Shown here in pieces: positions 1 to 12,332 of a DNA stretch of 64,000 nucleotides. Under the pieces are notes generated by a model. That model was not told where the DNA came from and searched no databases. It saw nothing but the letters and a program-made list of their open reading frames with translations. Source of the stretch: Notospermus geniculatus (taxonomy: Eukaryota; Nemertea; Pilidiophora; Heteronemertea; Lineidae). The stretch's first letter is position 1. The number at the start of each line of letters is the position of its first letter. The stretch spans positions 159,979 through 223,978 of the forward strand of contig NMRB01000860.1 of assembly GCA_002633025.1 (NCBI GenBank), read 5' to 3'. A program made the translations under genes and the position numbers.

Positions 1-487
1 AAAATGTATGGTTGACAGAATGATAAAAATAAGATAGGACGGTCACCATCTGAGACCCACAACCCGGAACTTTATTATAACAGCGGATGTACACAATCCC
101 AAAAGCTGTACTTTGGTTCAGAAAACCCGCCTCGTCTCCAGGTGTTAGTGATGTGCATTGGGCCCTCGGAAATTACACAGCTGTAAGCCAGAGGAACGAG
201 GCTTCTGGAAGCTACAGACACACACGACACGACACGGCCCACGTACAGCAATACCAATATGAAGTCTACGACTTCATAAAAAGTGGTGTAACAATAATGC
301 TCATGTGAAAGTGAATCCTTAGGTTGTGAGGAAGGTTCTTTTTTTCTGTCACAATTTCTTACAATTCTGGGAAATGTCATTTTTCGAATTTAGTGGTGTT
401 GATCCATAAACATTTCACAAGAGAGAAGACATTTTTTATAAATTCCCACGTAAGTCCATAGGCCTTCAGTTACTGAAATCCCTGACC
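1..487. other. Unassigned flank of the pogo copy
   Basis: No convincing gene seen. The stretch should hold the 5' flank of the transposase remnant that starts at 488, but I could not find a terminal inverted repeat matching anything after 1793. Confidence 0.3.
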
Positions 488-1793
488 ATGGCAGAACCTC
501 TACCCAAGCGATTAAGAAGTTGTACCGTCGAAGAAAAGCTGTTTCATCTCGAAAACCTTGAAGATGCCTTGCTCGAAGCGAGAGTAGCTTCAATGAAAGA
601 TTACGCCGCCAACTACAGAATCCCAGTGAACACCATGCGCAAGTGGAGGCTTCAACACCTGACAGAAGCAATGAAACGAAAAAAGGGAAAGTCAAGAAAG
701 ATAAGAGATGAACCTAGCGGCCACTGGCCTGAAGTAGAGGACATGCTGCAGGAGTGGTTCTCCCAACAACGGGACATTGGTCTTCCAGTTGCCGTGAAGG
801 ATCTACAAGAAAAGGCCGAAACTCTGTTCTAGGTTTGGTGGAATGATGTCACTGAAGAAAGGCGTGATGCTCTGTTCCAACGTCGACCCACCATTAGCGA
901 ATTCCAAGCGTCTGGGCCATCGGTTGGAGGCTTTATGGAGAGAAAGCGCATTTCATTGCGACGAAAGAACAAGAACACCACTACTATCCCAGCTGATGCT
1001 GCTGTTCGTGTCCGTGTTTTTCGAGAAGCGATCATCAGTGTAATAGAGCGTTTTGAAATTGACATGGCCTTTGTTTTAAACATGGATCAGACATTAATCC
1101 TGTTTGACTGCCCCCCCCCCCCAACTACACGTGTGCCCCAACTGGTATGAAGTCAGTGGACGTGAAGACGTCACAATCGAACACTAAGCTCGGCTGCACG
1201 GTTTCACTGGGAGTAACTGCTAACGGTGGTAAGCTAATAGGCCACATCACCTTTCCCCAGAGATGATTTGTTCGTCAGCTGCGAGCTTTGGAAGAGAAAG
1301 ATCTACCAGAGAACGTTAGAGTGACCTCTCCTCAGACTGGCGAGATTCGGGAAGAAACCATCCAACATTGGCAGGACAAGGTTCTTCGACCTTACCTGGA
1401 AGAAAACGCCACTGACCACTTCATATTGATAGTAGACCGATTCAGAGTCCACCTTACAGAAGTCTTCGGTTACAACATTACGGAAATGGGCGGGATTCTA
1501 GAATTTGTTCCAGCCGGCTGTACGTCTCTTGCCCAACCGCTCGACCTTGCGGTAATGCGATCCTTCAAGTCTAAAGTTCGTACCGAATGGAAAACGTGGA
1601 AGACGCAAAACACTGACAGAGCTTTGTGCACATCATCTCTAATGCCTGTGAAAATGTCCAGCCCTTTTTCATTCAAAATGGATTTGACATTATCCTGAGA
1701 GAAGAGGCGAGGTTATTTGATGCGGAAGAACTTGATGCAGCAGGTGATGGACCCGTGATGGAAGATCAAGAAGTTGTGATGAATGATCAATAG
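488..1793 (+). pseudogene. pogo/Tigger-like DDE transposase, broken
   Basis: Remnant of a pogo-group (DDE_1) transposase, which binds its own terminal repeats and catalyses cut-and-paste transposition. The first 114 codons hold a helix-turn-helix of CENP-B/psq type (VNTMRKWRLQHL) and the start of a second HTH. A TAG at 830-832 interrupts, but the same frame continues with EEFQ-type spacer and reaches NMDQT, the first catalytic Asp (codon 1085-1087). A run of about twelve C at 1110-1121 then shifts the frame. A TGA lies near 1264. From 1288 the frame holds the second Asp in IVDRFRVHL (1435-1437) and the third in SLAQPLDLA (1543-1545). A late frameshift around 1640-1690 leads to an acidic tail ending in MEDQEVVMNDQ and TAG at 1791-1793. 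All three catalytic Asp survive, but the gene has at least one stop and two frameshifts, so it is dead. Family assignment is firm; the exact clade is not. Confidence 0.85.
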
Positions 1794-1857
1794 TCTCACG
1801 GGCACATGTACTATGAGAAGTGTTCTGTACAAGCCATCTCACATCCGCATTTGATTA

Positions 1858-2168
1858 TAGTACGTTTAAGTCATCTGGAGCTCGATGGGAGGACCTTCGG
1901 TTGTCAGGCAGACCTTGGTATTGTTGGTGAAGTCTGGCTATTGACATGCGTTTTATTGACAGGACACTTCCAGCCAATCCCACGCCTGTGCCTGTGTTCA
2001 ATTTCAAATCAAGGTCTAGTTGTATGTTCAATTTCAAACCAAGGTTCAGCTGGTGAGAAAACAATGTTCGTTGGACCGTTTAGAGTTAACCCTAAGTTCA
2101 TTGTGGTCTGGTTACTAGGGGTTTGATTGACATACGCCCATCGAGCTCCAGATGACTCAAACGTACTA
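1858..2168. mobile_element. 311-bp MITE, TA-flanked
   Basis: The two ends are inverted repeats of about 32 bp with one mismatch (left begins TAGTACGTTTAAGTCATC, right ends GACTCAAACGTACTA). TA on both sides fits a Tc1/mariner/pogo-type target duplication. It begins 64 bp after the pogo remnant but its ends are not seen around that gene, so I do not claim the two are a pair. The interior holds a short direct repeat of TTCAATTTCAAAYCAAGGT near 1998 and 2030. Confidence 0.75.
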
Positions 2169-2332
2169 TAGTGTGGAGCGGTTGATGACACTTGAAGAGA
2201 ACTCTTCAACAGTTAATTAAATTTCGATGTCCCCTCACGTTGTTTACATTTTGGTTCTTTGCGCGTTTAGGATGCGTGTTAGCATACAATGTGCGTTTAA
2301 TGGAGGTTATATCATGCATGTGTGTGACAGAA

Positions 2333-2458
2333 CAAGGAGGTTTGCAAAACACGGAGGTTAGAAAGTAAAACAAAGAGGTTGTAAGTCATCTAAAAGACGT
2401 CAGGTGGCGCTTTTATTGAAGGATGCAGAACAAGGAGGTTAGAAAGCAAAGCAAGCAT
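2333..2458. repeat. AACAAGGAGGTT repeat array, copy 1
   Basis: Irregular tandem block built on AACAAGGAGGTT and AACACGGAGGTT units, including the segment GACGTCAGGTGGCGCTTTT. The same block recurs at 2878-3101. The 420 bp between the two arrays is different DNA with a small hairpin around AGATACTTTTCG (2818-2864), so the array may have been split by an insertion. Confidence 0.7.
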
Positions 2459-2877
2459 TCGGCTCGGCCTCGTTCGGCCTCCTTCGGGTACTTCGGGATT
2501 TGTCGGGAGTCCGACTCGGCTGTATAACAATACGCGCCATCTTGAAACGGAAGTGGGTCCTCAGTTCCGGCGATTTACTAACCCATTCGTCCGCCGGATA
2601 GTGCCCAGGTGATGGTGTCTAGAATTACACGATATACGCATATTTTTTGAAAATTCATCATTGTATATATGAATTACTTAAAACTATAGATTTATGCGTA
2701 CATAAGATCAAGGAAAGTATGATATTATGTTGCTGCTACGCATGCGCAGTACGTATTAAGTAGTGCTCCTAACGCGGATGAATGTCTATCCAAGATGGCG
2801 GTATTCTTCATACAGTAGAGATACTTTTCGTCTCGTCAGAAGTGAAACATCGAAAAAGTATCTCACAACGTAGAATG

Positions 2878-3101
2878 GCAAAACAAGGAGGTTGTAAGTC
2901 ATCTAAAAGACGTCAGGTGGCGCTTTTAATGAAGGTTGCAGAACAAGGAGGTTAGAAAGCAAAACAAGGAGGTTTGTAAAACACGGAGGTTGTATCGTGT
3001 GTGATAGAACAAGGAGGTTTGCGAAACACGGAGGTTAAAAAGCAAAACGAAGAGGTTGTACGTAATCTAACAGTCGTTGGGTGGCGCTTTTAAGCAAAGA
3101 C
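2878..3101. repeat. AACAAGGAGGTT repeat array, copy 2
   Basis: Second, longer block of the AACAAGGAGGTT minisatellite-like repeat, with two copies of the GGTGGCGCTTTTA segment (about 2924 and 3080). Confidence 0.7.
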
Positions 3102-3703
3102 CCAAGACCTAAGACCAGCTGTAGCAACATAAGACCATGGATACTAAAAACATTAGGCCCAGGGTGGAATTTGATTGTAAGTTGTTGCATGGTGATGTCC
3201 CATCATGCCTCAGCAGGAATTAAGATAAAAGGGGGCGCTCTGATCGCTTTTGTGAAAATCTGTTTTTGCTGTAGTTGAGCCCTATGGATTAATTTTTTTT
3301 TTAAATTCCTTCGCAGTGCATTAGTACTGGGACGTATCTGCCAAACGTCTGGCGCCAAACTAAAATAACAGGTGGCGCAGCTGATATATTATTACTCTTA
3401 CGTTTTTGGTCATAAGTTCTGAACAGGTTAAGGTATTGAACCAATTATTTTACATTCACCATGACCACATATTTCTGTGCATCCCTTCACATGCAATTAT
3501 CCGCATTATAAACTCCTTCCTCCATTTTGTCAAGTTTTCAATAGGGTCCATAACAGAGGTATCTTTTCATAACACGATATAGGCCTATACAGTCGACCCG
3601 CAAAGGTCATTTTCTATGGCAGATTTATTTTGCGCGCGGGCGCTCCGGAAACGGTTCTGCGGAATCTTTGACTCGGCACAAATAGTCCGCTTTTAACGTG
3701 TAA
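3102..3703. other. No gene seen
   Basis: AT-rich sequence without a recognisable gene or clear terminal repeats. Confidence 0.4.
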
Positions 3704-3793
3704 AAGAGAGTATAATCTGGTGAATTCGCAGTATGAAAAATAATGATGTCGTAAAATTGACGTTTATCGTTTGATTTCTAAAACTCCCTAATA
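3704..3793. mobile_element. Half copy of the AAATCAAACGATAAACG MITE
   Basis: Matches the right half of the elements at 32258-32403 and 36705-36856 (shared TATAATCTGGTGAATTCG-like, GTATGAAAAATAA and TTATCGTTTGATTTCTAAA segments). The left inverted repeat is missing. Confidence 0.65.
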
Positions 3794-3858
3794 TGTAAAG
3801 ATTACACGTACACGTGAAATCCCGACCTTTTCTACACTGACGATGCAATGCGTCTTTT

Positions 3859-3956
3859 GAATAAAGACTAGCAAATACTCTTTTCCAGAGTTGTACCGCA
3901 CTGCTTGAGCAGTTGTATTGCAAAATTCAAGTAAAAGCATTTGCTAGTCTTTATTG
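3859..3956. repeat. Small hairpin, about 98 bp
   Basis: AATAAAGACTAGCAAAT at the left is repeated inverted at the right (TTTGCTAGTCTTTATT). Likely a small MITE remnant; no target duplication seen. Confidence 0.5.
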
Positions 3957-4434
3957 GGGAGAGGGCGAGTCTTGCAGATTGTGGGAAGTCAACTTTGACA
4001 GTTAATGGACAATTTTCCTTATTTTCGTTTTTATTGCAAGTTGCCCATCAGAAATCAGAGATTATCGAAATTATTTTTTTGTGTTTATCTTTCTCCTTAT
4101 AGACGAATCACTAAAGCGGGCAGCAAATACGCTCCAACTCAAGGCGTTACCGAACATTTTTTGACGCCAGACAGAATAATCCTGAAAGATTAGTGTGCCA
4201 GGGCACGGAGCAAGCGTCAAACAGAACCATATGTATCCTTTGAACACAATGATCAAACCGGTCTCACTATGACGCCGTTGGGGTAGCACACACTCAATAC
4301 CGCAGATTTGTTCATGTACACTCCACCTCGGGCATCAATCCGCGTCATTTCACGCTCGAATTGGCGTGTCGTCTGCTGCAGGCAGAAGCAAAGGTTGTTT
4401 TTGTAAAATACACGTTTTTCAGCTTTACAATAGA

Positions 4435-4548
4435 GAGCTTCTGCAAGTGCGCGGTTAGGCCATACGACTACGTTTATCTATTGTTTGGGTGCACTCACAC
4501 AATAGATAAACGTCGTCGTAGAGCCTAACCGGGCGCTTGCAGAAGCTC
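4435..4548. mobile_element. 114-bp palindromic MITE
   Basis: Two arms of about 50 bp, GAGCTTCTGCAAG... and ...CTTGCAGAAGCTC, around a 10-bp loop near 4490. Arms differ at a few positions. Confidence 0.75.
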
Positions 4549-5504
4549 GATGCTTCTGAGTCCCACAACGCTTATTTCAAGCGAAAGGGATTTTCTCCAT
4601 CAAGTGAATATTTGAGTTCATTGTTTTTTCTTAGTCTCAGATTCAATGCTATTTGTGTACTGTTGTAGGCATGCAACGTGCGCCGGTGTCACCATCCACG
4701 TAATGATCGCGCTCTGTCTTTAGCTCAGATGCCAACCACTAGGCCATAAAGGAAATCCCCCATATAACCGGCGAGTTAATACGAGCCATATAGTAGCTGC
4801 AGTCAATGAACTGTTCCGAAAAGCAAAGGAAGAACTGGTTTCGGCATATTACGGAAAAGTGACACATACCCATGGCTATCAGTAGAATGAAAAATACACG
4901 TCTTGCACTATCCATATATGCTAAATTCACTGAAAGTACAAAAGAATGACATGGTCCATGGACCATGTGCTCACCTGGGTGAACGTACCAGAAGAACAAA
5001 TGACAAATGTTAATTCGAAATGTTCCAGGGCAAGCCTTGAGTTCCAGGGTAATACGATTATGGTCAAAATTTCAAGGTCAAAACATTCTGGCTTGAGAAT
5101 TTATGACATATGTACCAAAGTCATTTTTTTTCAAGATGGCTGCCTTGTAACCATTTGCATTGCAATTGGGCTAAAATTTGCTGTACACATAGAAGGTACC
5201 TGGATAGATGATCACACCAAGTAAGAAGATATTAGGTCAAACAGCCCAAAATGGCAAAGTTTTGGACTTGACCTCTGTGACTCGAAAAAAAGGTCAAATC
5301 AAAAACCCTTTACATATGTCATGTGTCCTCATTAGATGCACCTGATAAAAATTTGGAGACAATCCAGTTAACAGTTCAGGAGTTACTGGACTTTGAGCTT
5401 TGGTTTTCGCCAGTTGGTGACCAAGCCAAGAATAGAATCGGACCGAAATTTGGTGTAATAGGTGATCTGACATAGGGGTATATTCAGTGAGTACTTAGTT
5501 AACT
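4549..5504. other. No gene; dispersed repeat segments
   Basis: A 25-bp segment at 4951-4975 containing the palindrome ATGGTCCATGGACCAT recurs inverted at 45166-45190. The stretch 5240-5480 resembles, inverted, 61280-61500 (shared ATCGGACCGAAATTTGG-type and AATGAGGACACATGACAT-type words). No coding region recognised. Confidence 0.5.
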
Positions 5505-5612
5505 GGCGCCGTATGCATAAAACATCTTAATTGTAAAATTTCCCTTATCTTTTGTTTGGAACAATAGTTTAAGGAAACTTTTACACTTAAAACGTTTTAT
5601 GCATACGGCCCC
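5505..5612. mobile_element. Palindromic MITE, GCCGTATGCATAAAAC family, copy 1
   Basis: Left arm GCCGTATGCATAAAACATC and right arm GTTTTATGCATACGGCCCC around a TTGTTTGGAACAATAG centre. The same element, better preserved, is at 53223-53334. Confidence 0.85.
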
Positions 5613-6557
5613 TGGTTCTGGCTCCAAAAATTTTCTAAGTCTATGAAAGGGACCCAGAACAGGAGAAATTAGACCAAGTCATTTTGTGGTGGCCAAATCT
5701 ATTTACTAATAGGGTCATTGGTTTGGGAAGTTTGATTGAATGATGTTGATTTCTGGTTGTGGTCAGTCAGATGTTTGTGGTTGGTTTCTTTATGAATGAG
5801 AGGGTTTGGAAGTTGTGGTCAGTCAGATGATTCATGAATGAAAGGTTTTTGTGTAGTTGTGTAATTCTGTTAAAGAGTTTAAAGAGCGTTTCTTGAAATG
5901 TGGAGTGTATTGGCTCTTTCTGTACCAGTCCTTGACTGTGAAGAGAAAAAGATGTTGAAACGAAATACTGGAAGCATGTGAAGTCACTAAAGAGTTGCGG
6001 GCCTGAGCCCACAACCTGATGGTCACTATCGTGAATTGGTATGATCTACTTCTTGGTGACCTGAGTTGTCAGAGGACGAGGATGACGAAGATGTTTAATT
6101 TAATGACGATCAGCAGTTATAAATTAATGACGTGACATCCAAAAAAATGCATAGATCTGGTTGTGACTAAGGGAGACTCTCCTTTCCCAGACCATGGGCA
6201 ATCTGGTCAGACGCCACAACAGAAGCATGCAGGCTGACGTAATGTTTCTGAAAAACCTGAACCTGATGTTCACCTGAAACCACGCTTATGGCTTTCCCAT
6301 CAGAGAGCATGTTTGTTATTTTCCGCCGCTCTGCTTCCAAACAATGGGCGAAGCGTCAAAACGCTCATGTGGAAACGGGTCTTTAAGGAAATGTTTGCAC
6401 TGCCGTACTTTCGTGAAACTTGGACAAACAATTGGTTCTAAATAAGACATGAATGAGCCTCTCAACTGTGATGCAATTCCTTGTATTATTTTTACGTCAG
6501 ATCCCAGAACGTGGACAAGCAGCCATTAGGCCTACTTATGAAATGAACTAATTAATT
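5613..6557. other. No gene seen
   Basis: Short unconserved ORFs only. Two nearly identical GTGGTCAGTCAGATG words lie at 5760 and 5816. Nothing else supportable. Confidence 0.4.
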
Positions 6558-6756
6558 GTGACCACGTCACAGCAAACCTAGGCGCATGTCGCTCAGAAGG
6601 TGAGCCTCAACGAACTAAGATGACACCAGGAGAGAATTGAAGAAATTGATCATTGCAGATTTCACAATAGACAGACAATATTGAAACTGACAAATATTTG
6701 GTCTCAACCTGCCGAGTTCAGAGCGGCATGCGCCTACTTTTGCTGTGACGGGTCAC
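6558..6756. mobile_element. CGTCACAGCAAAACTAGGCG MITE, copy 1
   Basis: About 199 bp with inverted ends (left CGTCACAGCAAACCTAGGCG; right CGCCTACTTTTGCTGTGACG). Two further copies: 32036-32226, and 61619-61838 in the opposite orientation. Interior words such as GACACCAGGAGAGAAT and CAGACAATATTGAAACTGAC are shared. Confidence 0.85.
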
Positions 6757-7185
6757 AGTTATTTTGCTGCCAAACATTCAACCAACAGTGAAAAACCACA
6801 ATAACTATCCGTCCGCGGACAACGGTAGTTTATCCTCCGTTTATAAGATAATCGGTCTTTAATTGCACGCACGATAAAATGCCTTGGTGAATTCCACCCT
6901 TAGTGTTCTTCAATAAAACCAGTATTTTTGTAGAAAATAATAGGTTTCTTGTATAACTGGACAAACGGCGTACAAAAACCTAGTTTTTATCACGAAACTT
7001 ATATCTTCTAGCTCGTCCTCCTGTAGAGGATTTCTTTGTCATATTGGAACGAGGATAGGAAACCTCGGGCCCATGGGTTATGATGTATATGGGTGCACGC
7101 ACAGCACTACTGGAAACGGGTATTTCGCAACCTCGTCCCGGCGAAATCATCTTGGTCAGTGGGTTCGAGGTTTAAAATGGTAGCT

Positions 7186-7505
7186 TTCCATAAAAACTAC
7201 GTTTTTATCAAAAAACTACTTTTTATGGCATAAAACTTGATTTTATTCAACAATCTTGTTGGTTTTTTCACCGATAAACTTAGTTTTATGGACATTTCAG
7301 TGCGGAAAGTAACATTTTGGTCGATGAAATGGGGCGTTGTATGGTGAAAAACCAGGTTTTATTCATAAAATATAGGTTTTTGACAAAAACTAATTTTTTT
7401 GAGAAAAACCTGTATTTTATGACAGAAAAAACTGTTTTTTTCTATAAAACTTGGTTTTTGACAAAAACTAGTTTTTTTAGGAGAAACACTTAGTTTTTGT
7501 CAAAA
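7186..7505. repeat. AAAACTTAGTTTTTG-type interspersed repeat
   Basis: Irregular run of AAAACTNNGTTTTT units. The block around CAGTGCGGAAAGTAACATTT recurs inverted at the right end of 24822-25092. A related motif builds the arms of the foldback at 54888-55838. Confidence 0.7.
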
Positions 7506-7512
7506 AAAACAT

Positions 7513-7632
7513 AGGGCCGTATTCTAGAAGCTTCCTGAAGTGTAAGGTCGACCTTTAGCTATTGTTTGCAGGGTAGAATACAAAAGATTAAGGTCGACCT
7601 TACACTTGAGGAAGCTTCTAGAATACGGCCCA
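7513..7632. mobile_element. Palindromic MITE, GGGCCGTATTCTAGAAGC
   Basis: Inverted arms GGGCCGTATTCTAGAAGCTT and AAGCTTCTAGAATACGGCCC with AAGTGTAAGGTCGACCTT just inside. Same design, and the same first bases GGGCCGTAT, as the elements at 5505 and 53223, but a different arm sequence. Confidence 0.8.
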
Positions 7633-9479
7633 TATTGTATCCACAAAAGCTAAGTTTTTAAAGCATAAAATTGGGTTTTATTGCAAAACATAGATTTCTT
7701 TAAGGGGCGGTAGTGGAAACATACAGCGCCGTTTTAGTGCGGCGGTCGAAGGTTGAATCGTCTTATTTATGAATAACCATGTATTGTTAATAAAATTAGG
7801 CGTCAAGGAGAAGCTGATCATGGTTCGTTGCCAAAACCTACACTCTTTCAAAAATATTGTCCAGCACAATGCTTTTGTACACCCGGTGCGTCCGTGCGCA
7901 TAGGCCTATTTTAATGACAATAAGGAGGTTACTTTAATAACCCGCGTATTTCGAAAAGCGTAGGCGTGTTTAGGCCAAAATATGAAAATTTTGGGAAGAC
8001 TTTCCTCGTCCATCAGGCATCGCACTTCAGTGGTTTCTTTTCATTTGGCAGCAATCATAGAAATACATGAAATCGATGCTACCTTTTTGCTTGAAGAAAA
8101 TATGAATTGTTTTCAGTCGCCATTTGCAGTGCGCTTCCTTAAGGCTACCGCCCCCTTAATAACTGGACAATCCGCGCTGGAGAGCGATGCATGGTATCTC
8201 GCACAATACCAAAGCCGATGTCGCCAAGTCGACGGTGGGTGGCGAGAAGATCGGTGGCTATTAGATCACTTGCGATATCGTAGTATGCTGCTTGCTTAAG
8301 GCATTACGAAACGAATACATGTACCTGGGTCTACCCGTAGCCCTACCCACAGCCGAATATAAAGCAGTCAGTTAACCTGGAAGGCTGTAAAATCAATTCT
8401 TGAATTGAATTACCTTTTCCTGAAACATCTTCGCTCGCGGATACCTCACAGCTTCGTGCTTCTCCATGCATGTCCCCCTCCGGTCGGTCATCTGACACAC
8501 AAGCCTGCCATGTTTCGGAATCGTTGCGAAGGTCGTACATTTCAGGACTCTGAGACAGACGACAGAACACGAAATAAGTGACTTTTCCCCTCCAAGACAC
8601 AATGAAGGTGACCGTAAACTCCAACCTGTCACGATAATTTGGTAAATGGCGTTATTAACCGTAAATTTCATTTTGAAAGGTGACTGGTACTAGTGATGGA
8701 GGGTTGGCCTCCTGTTTCAGATGACTCGGGATTGATACTACATGGGGACTGGGCTACTTCGAATCACTTGGGCCACATTCGTGAAAACTGGCACGACCAT
8801 CAGTGACATCACAGTGACAACCCCGCGACGTAAAGAAGAAAAATTTTGCGTTGAGCGAATAATGGCATGTGAGCGTGCTCCGACTAGAGAAATCGTGGAA
8901 AAGGATAAATATCCGGAGTTGTTGTAACTTCGACATGATGATAAATTGAGCTTTATGACCTCTTTCTGACCACATGATATGAGAAAGGACAAACAATCAG
9001 AGATGAAATTGCAAGGAAAGTTTCCCGAGGGTTTGGGGGATTGATCGCAGACGAAGAAGTGACGTAGTTTGCCCATTTTGGGTTTATTCGTGTGATTAAG
9101 CATGTGGTGAGGTACATTTACGAGTAATTGATCGACCAATCGATCGACGTTTTGTCATGTCTTACTCACGAAAACATCGTCTTATGAATCGTTTGCGGTC
9201 ATACAGTACAATGACCGCTTAAAGTCTTTGCCCATACACATGTACATGTATCATATATCACAACATAATTACTCTAACCTCTTCGATATAAAACCGGTTC
9301 ATTAACTTGGTTCAAGTATTATGCAGTGAGAAGGGAACATGCAGTACTCTCTGATTGGCCGAATATGCTACAAGCCAAGTCATGAATTTCTGCTTCCTCA
9401 TTCCTCATTCCTCAGCAGATTTTGAAGGCCAACTCACCCAGCTGTTCAGGCCCATAGTAACGGTACTCTCTCAGATACC
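7633..9479. other. No gene recognised
   Basis: Several ORFs of 60-130 codons on both strands show no family motif and no convincing splice context. I see no terminal-repeat element here. Confidence 0.4.
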
Positions 9480-9925
9480 ATGGCGGAATACGCGATTCCA
9501 AAAAAACATAAACTTGCTAGGTTCTACCTTCTCCCAAAGGTTCACAAGCCCGGGGTCCCAGGCCGTCCAGTAGTTTCCTATTCAGGTTCTTTGACGGAGA
9601 AAGTCTCCGAGATTGTGGACCATTTTCTTAAGCCCTACCTCCCTTCGGTCACTTCGTATCTTATGGACACCAAAGATTTTCTCAGCAGGGTGCGTGACTT
9701 AGGTACATTACCACAGGGGGCACTCCTGATTACCCTGGATGTTGTCAGCCTGTATCCTGGTATCCCACACGAAGATGGTTTGAATGCCCTCTCGGCATTC
9801 TTGTCGAAACAGGGCCTACCGGAGTGTGTGATAAAGGACATATGTACGCTGGCCCATTTTGTCCTATCTAAGAATGCACTCGAATTCCACTCAAGGTATT
9901 ACTTACAGATCTCAGCAACTGCAAT

Positions 9926-10864
9926 CACGACTGTTAGAAGTCAATGCATACAGTGGAAAAGATCAGGAACGAAATTTGATTGGTTGGAGCCCTAATTTGG
10001 AATATAATAGGAATTCCCTTAAAAATTAAGCCATGCACGTCGACATGCTCGAGGCCTACAAAAGGAAACCACAGTAATGAGACGCGTGCACGTACAATAC
10101 AGCTATTGGTTCCTACCAAATATGGCAAACAATGGTTTGAAGAAGTTAACATAGTATTTTGGGCGAAAGGATTTTGTAAAATCTCCGACAGCGACCGGCT
10201 GAACGACAATGTTTATATACAGCGGGAATTCCCTTGTTCATGATAACGTTATTATTTTTCCGCGATCTTATTCCAAGATTCAATGAACAGGAGCAGTCAG
10301 CCGCGCATATTGCCAACAGATGGCAGCAAAGTCTTAGCGGACCAATGTACAGGAAAATCTACGTGATTGCTGCTCGATCGATAATGACCGGGTCCGCTAG
10401 ATGCATTCAATTGGACCGTAGTGACACCTAGTGGTCAACTCGCTGACAGCTCCTATTGCATCGACTCTCATGCGACTAGCATGCGTCAGCTAAAATGCCG
10501 GAATTTTGTGCCGAAGGTAGCGTTTTTGTCAGCTGAGTATTATAAAAATCAAGATAATGTCAACGTCTTGCAATAGATAAACATGTTTAAAACAATTTGA
10601 GCATATTGGTAATCTGAAGTTCGATCTGACGACTTCAAAAAATGCATTTAAAGTGTGATAAGTTCACAGTAGAGGCCTCCTGCGCATGTCCAGATTGACT
10701 ACTTCCGGTCTTCAATAATATTCTATTGGCTCTGCCGCGGAGGTAGGCGTCGACTGAGCCGATTTAGCTACGTCACCGTACTATTTTTAGGAGGGCTTTC
10801 TCCATGTTGTGGCCGTTCTCCGAAAGGTGACGCCTCTATAGCAAATTCCCTTCCTAACAGTCGT
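9926..10864. mobile_element. About 940-bp non-autonomous DNA element inside the PLE
   Basis: Sits exactly between the GTAM-type and GTKMAP parts of the RT reading frame. Ends are inverted: ACGACTGTTAGAAG at the left and CTTCCTAACAGTCGT at the right. Flanking GCAAT (9921-9925) and GCGAT (10865-10869) are a plausible, slightly diverged 5-bp target duplication. No transposase inside. Class uncertain (hAT-like is possible). Confidence 0.7.
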
Positions 10865-11599
10865 GCGATAGGAACTAAAATGGCCCCGTATATGCTATCA
10901 TTTTCATGCACATGCTCGACAGTCTTGGCTACATCCCCCTTCAAACCCTACAACTGGCTCAGATTCATAGATGTTTTCTCCGTGTGGACCCATGGACGTA
11001 AGAAACTGGATGATTTTGTTGATAGGCTCAATGAGTTCCACCCCACCATCAGGTTCACCTGGGATGCATCCCCTTTCTCCCGGAATTTCTTGGATGTGAC
11101 TGTCAAACTCCATGACTCAAGGATTGTTACTGACCTCTATGTAAAACCCACGGACACTCACCAATACCTCCACCCAGCTTCGTGTCGCCCTGGCCATGTT
11201 AAACGTTCCATCACCTTTTCCCAAGCCCTCCGTATCCTGTCCATCTGCTCAGAACGGCCAGCAGCCCTGAAACACCTACAGAACTTGGTAGGGTTTCTCG
11301 CAGACAGGGGCGCCATAACAGACGGAAGGTTGCAAAGGAGGTGGAAAGGGCGATTGAACGTTATGACCACCAGGGGGGGCCACCGTCCCACGACAACGGA
11401 AACAAATACCGGTACCCAGGATGGGAGTACAGACAGAGCTGATTCTGGGAGTCGCCACGCTAACCAGGGTGCCAACGGGAGTGGGGTCCAGGACAACCAG
11501 TGATCCTCTAAACTCGCAGGATCCCCTTAGTCCTCACTTACCACCTCGGACTGCCAGACACTCGCCGTTTCCTACCATTACTCCATTTGAACCCCTTAA

Positions 11600-12332
11600 T
11601 AGGCCGTGGGCCAAAAGCTGTATCTTGTCAGTTCGTGGTGACCCTCTGGGGGCAACTTCATTTCTTTTTTATTTCAGAGAAAATGTCATTTTCAAGTAAT
11701 TTTCAAAAAGTTCCCGCGTCATAAGTTGCTCCTAAGTTTTTTATAATGGGATTTGTATTTCATCATTGGATGTCTATTAGACGCTACAATGGAGTTATGT
11801 ACAGGAGGACGGGTGACGATGCACAGCTAACTTTTGAACGGTTGGATTTGCAGCCCATAAATGTGTTACCAACAGATAGAAATATGCTGCCTCGGAACCA
11901 AATAAGCCTGGGTTCAGATCGCTCTAACATGTTGTTTCAGCAGAACCCCATAAGGACGCTGACTAGTACTACCGGTACCGAAAACGTGTCATTTTTGTGA
12001 TATTAAAATTGTCATAACTTTCTTGATATTTGACTGATTTTGTTCATATTGATATCATTTTAAAAGTCTTTTCAAGCTCTTTCAAATGATGTTTGTTTGG
12101 TTAAAATCGGATAAAGTTGATTTTTCACGTCACATACAGGCTTACTCTTTTCATTGATATGCCGTTAATTAACAGCTAATTACTAATTAAGGAGCAACTA
12201 TGTTTGCGGAAACTTTGCATTTTCTGATAGTTCAGACCACTAATTACCTAAATCAAGTGGAGTTCTCTTGCCCGCAGAAAGTCACCACGAACTCAAAAAC
12301 TAAGCCCCGCACAGATTTTGGCCCACGGCCTA
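11600..12332. mobile_element. 733-bp Harbinger-type element inside the PLE
   Basis: Inverted ends TAGGCCGTGGGCCAAAA / TTTTGGCCCACGGCCTA, with further inverted similarity inward (GTTCGTGGTGAC and its complement). TAA is duplicated on both sides (11597-11599, 12333-12335), as expected for PIF/Harbinger. The small ORFs inside show no transposase motif. Confidence 0.8.

Noticed and set aside
1858-2168. MITE as partner of the pogo transposase at 488-1793
   Set aside because: Its ends are not found around the transposase remnant, so the link is not supported.
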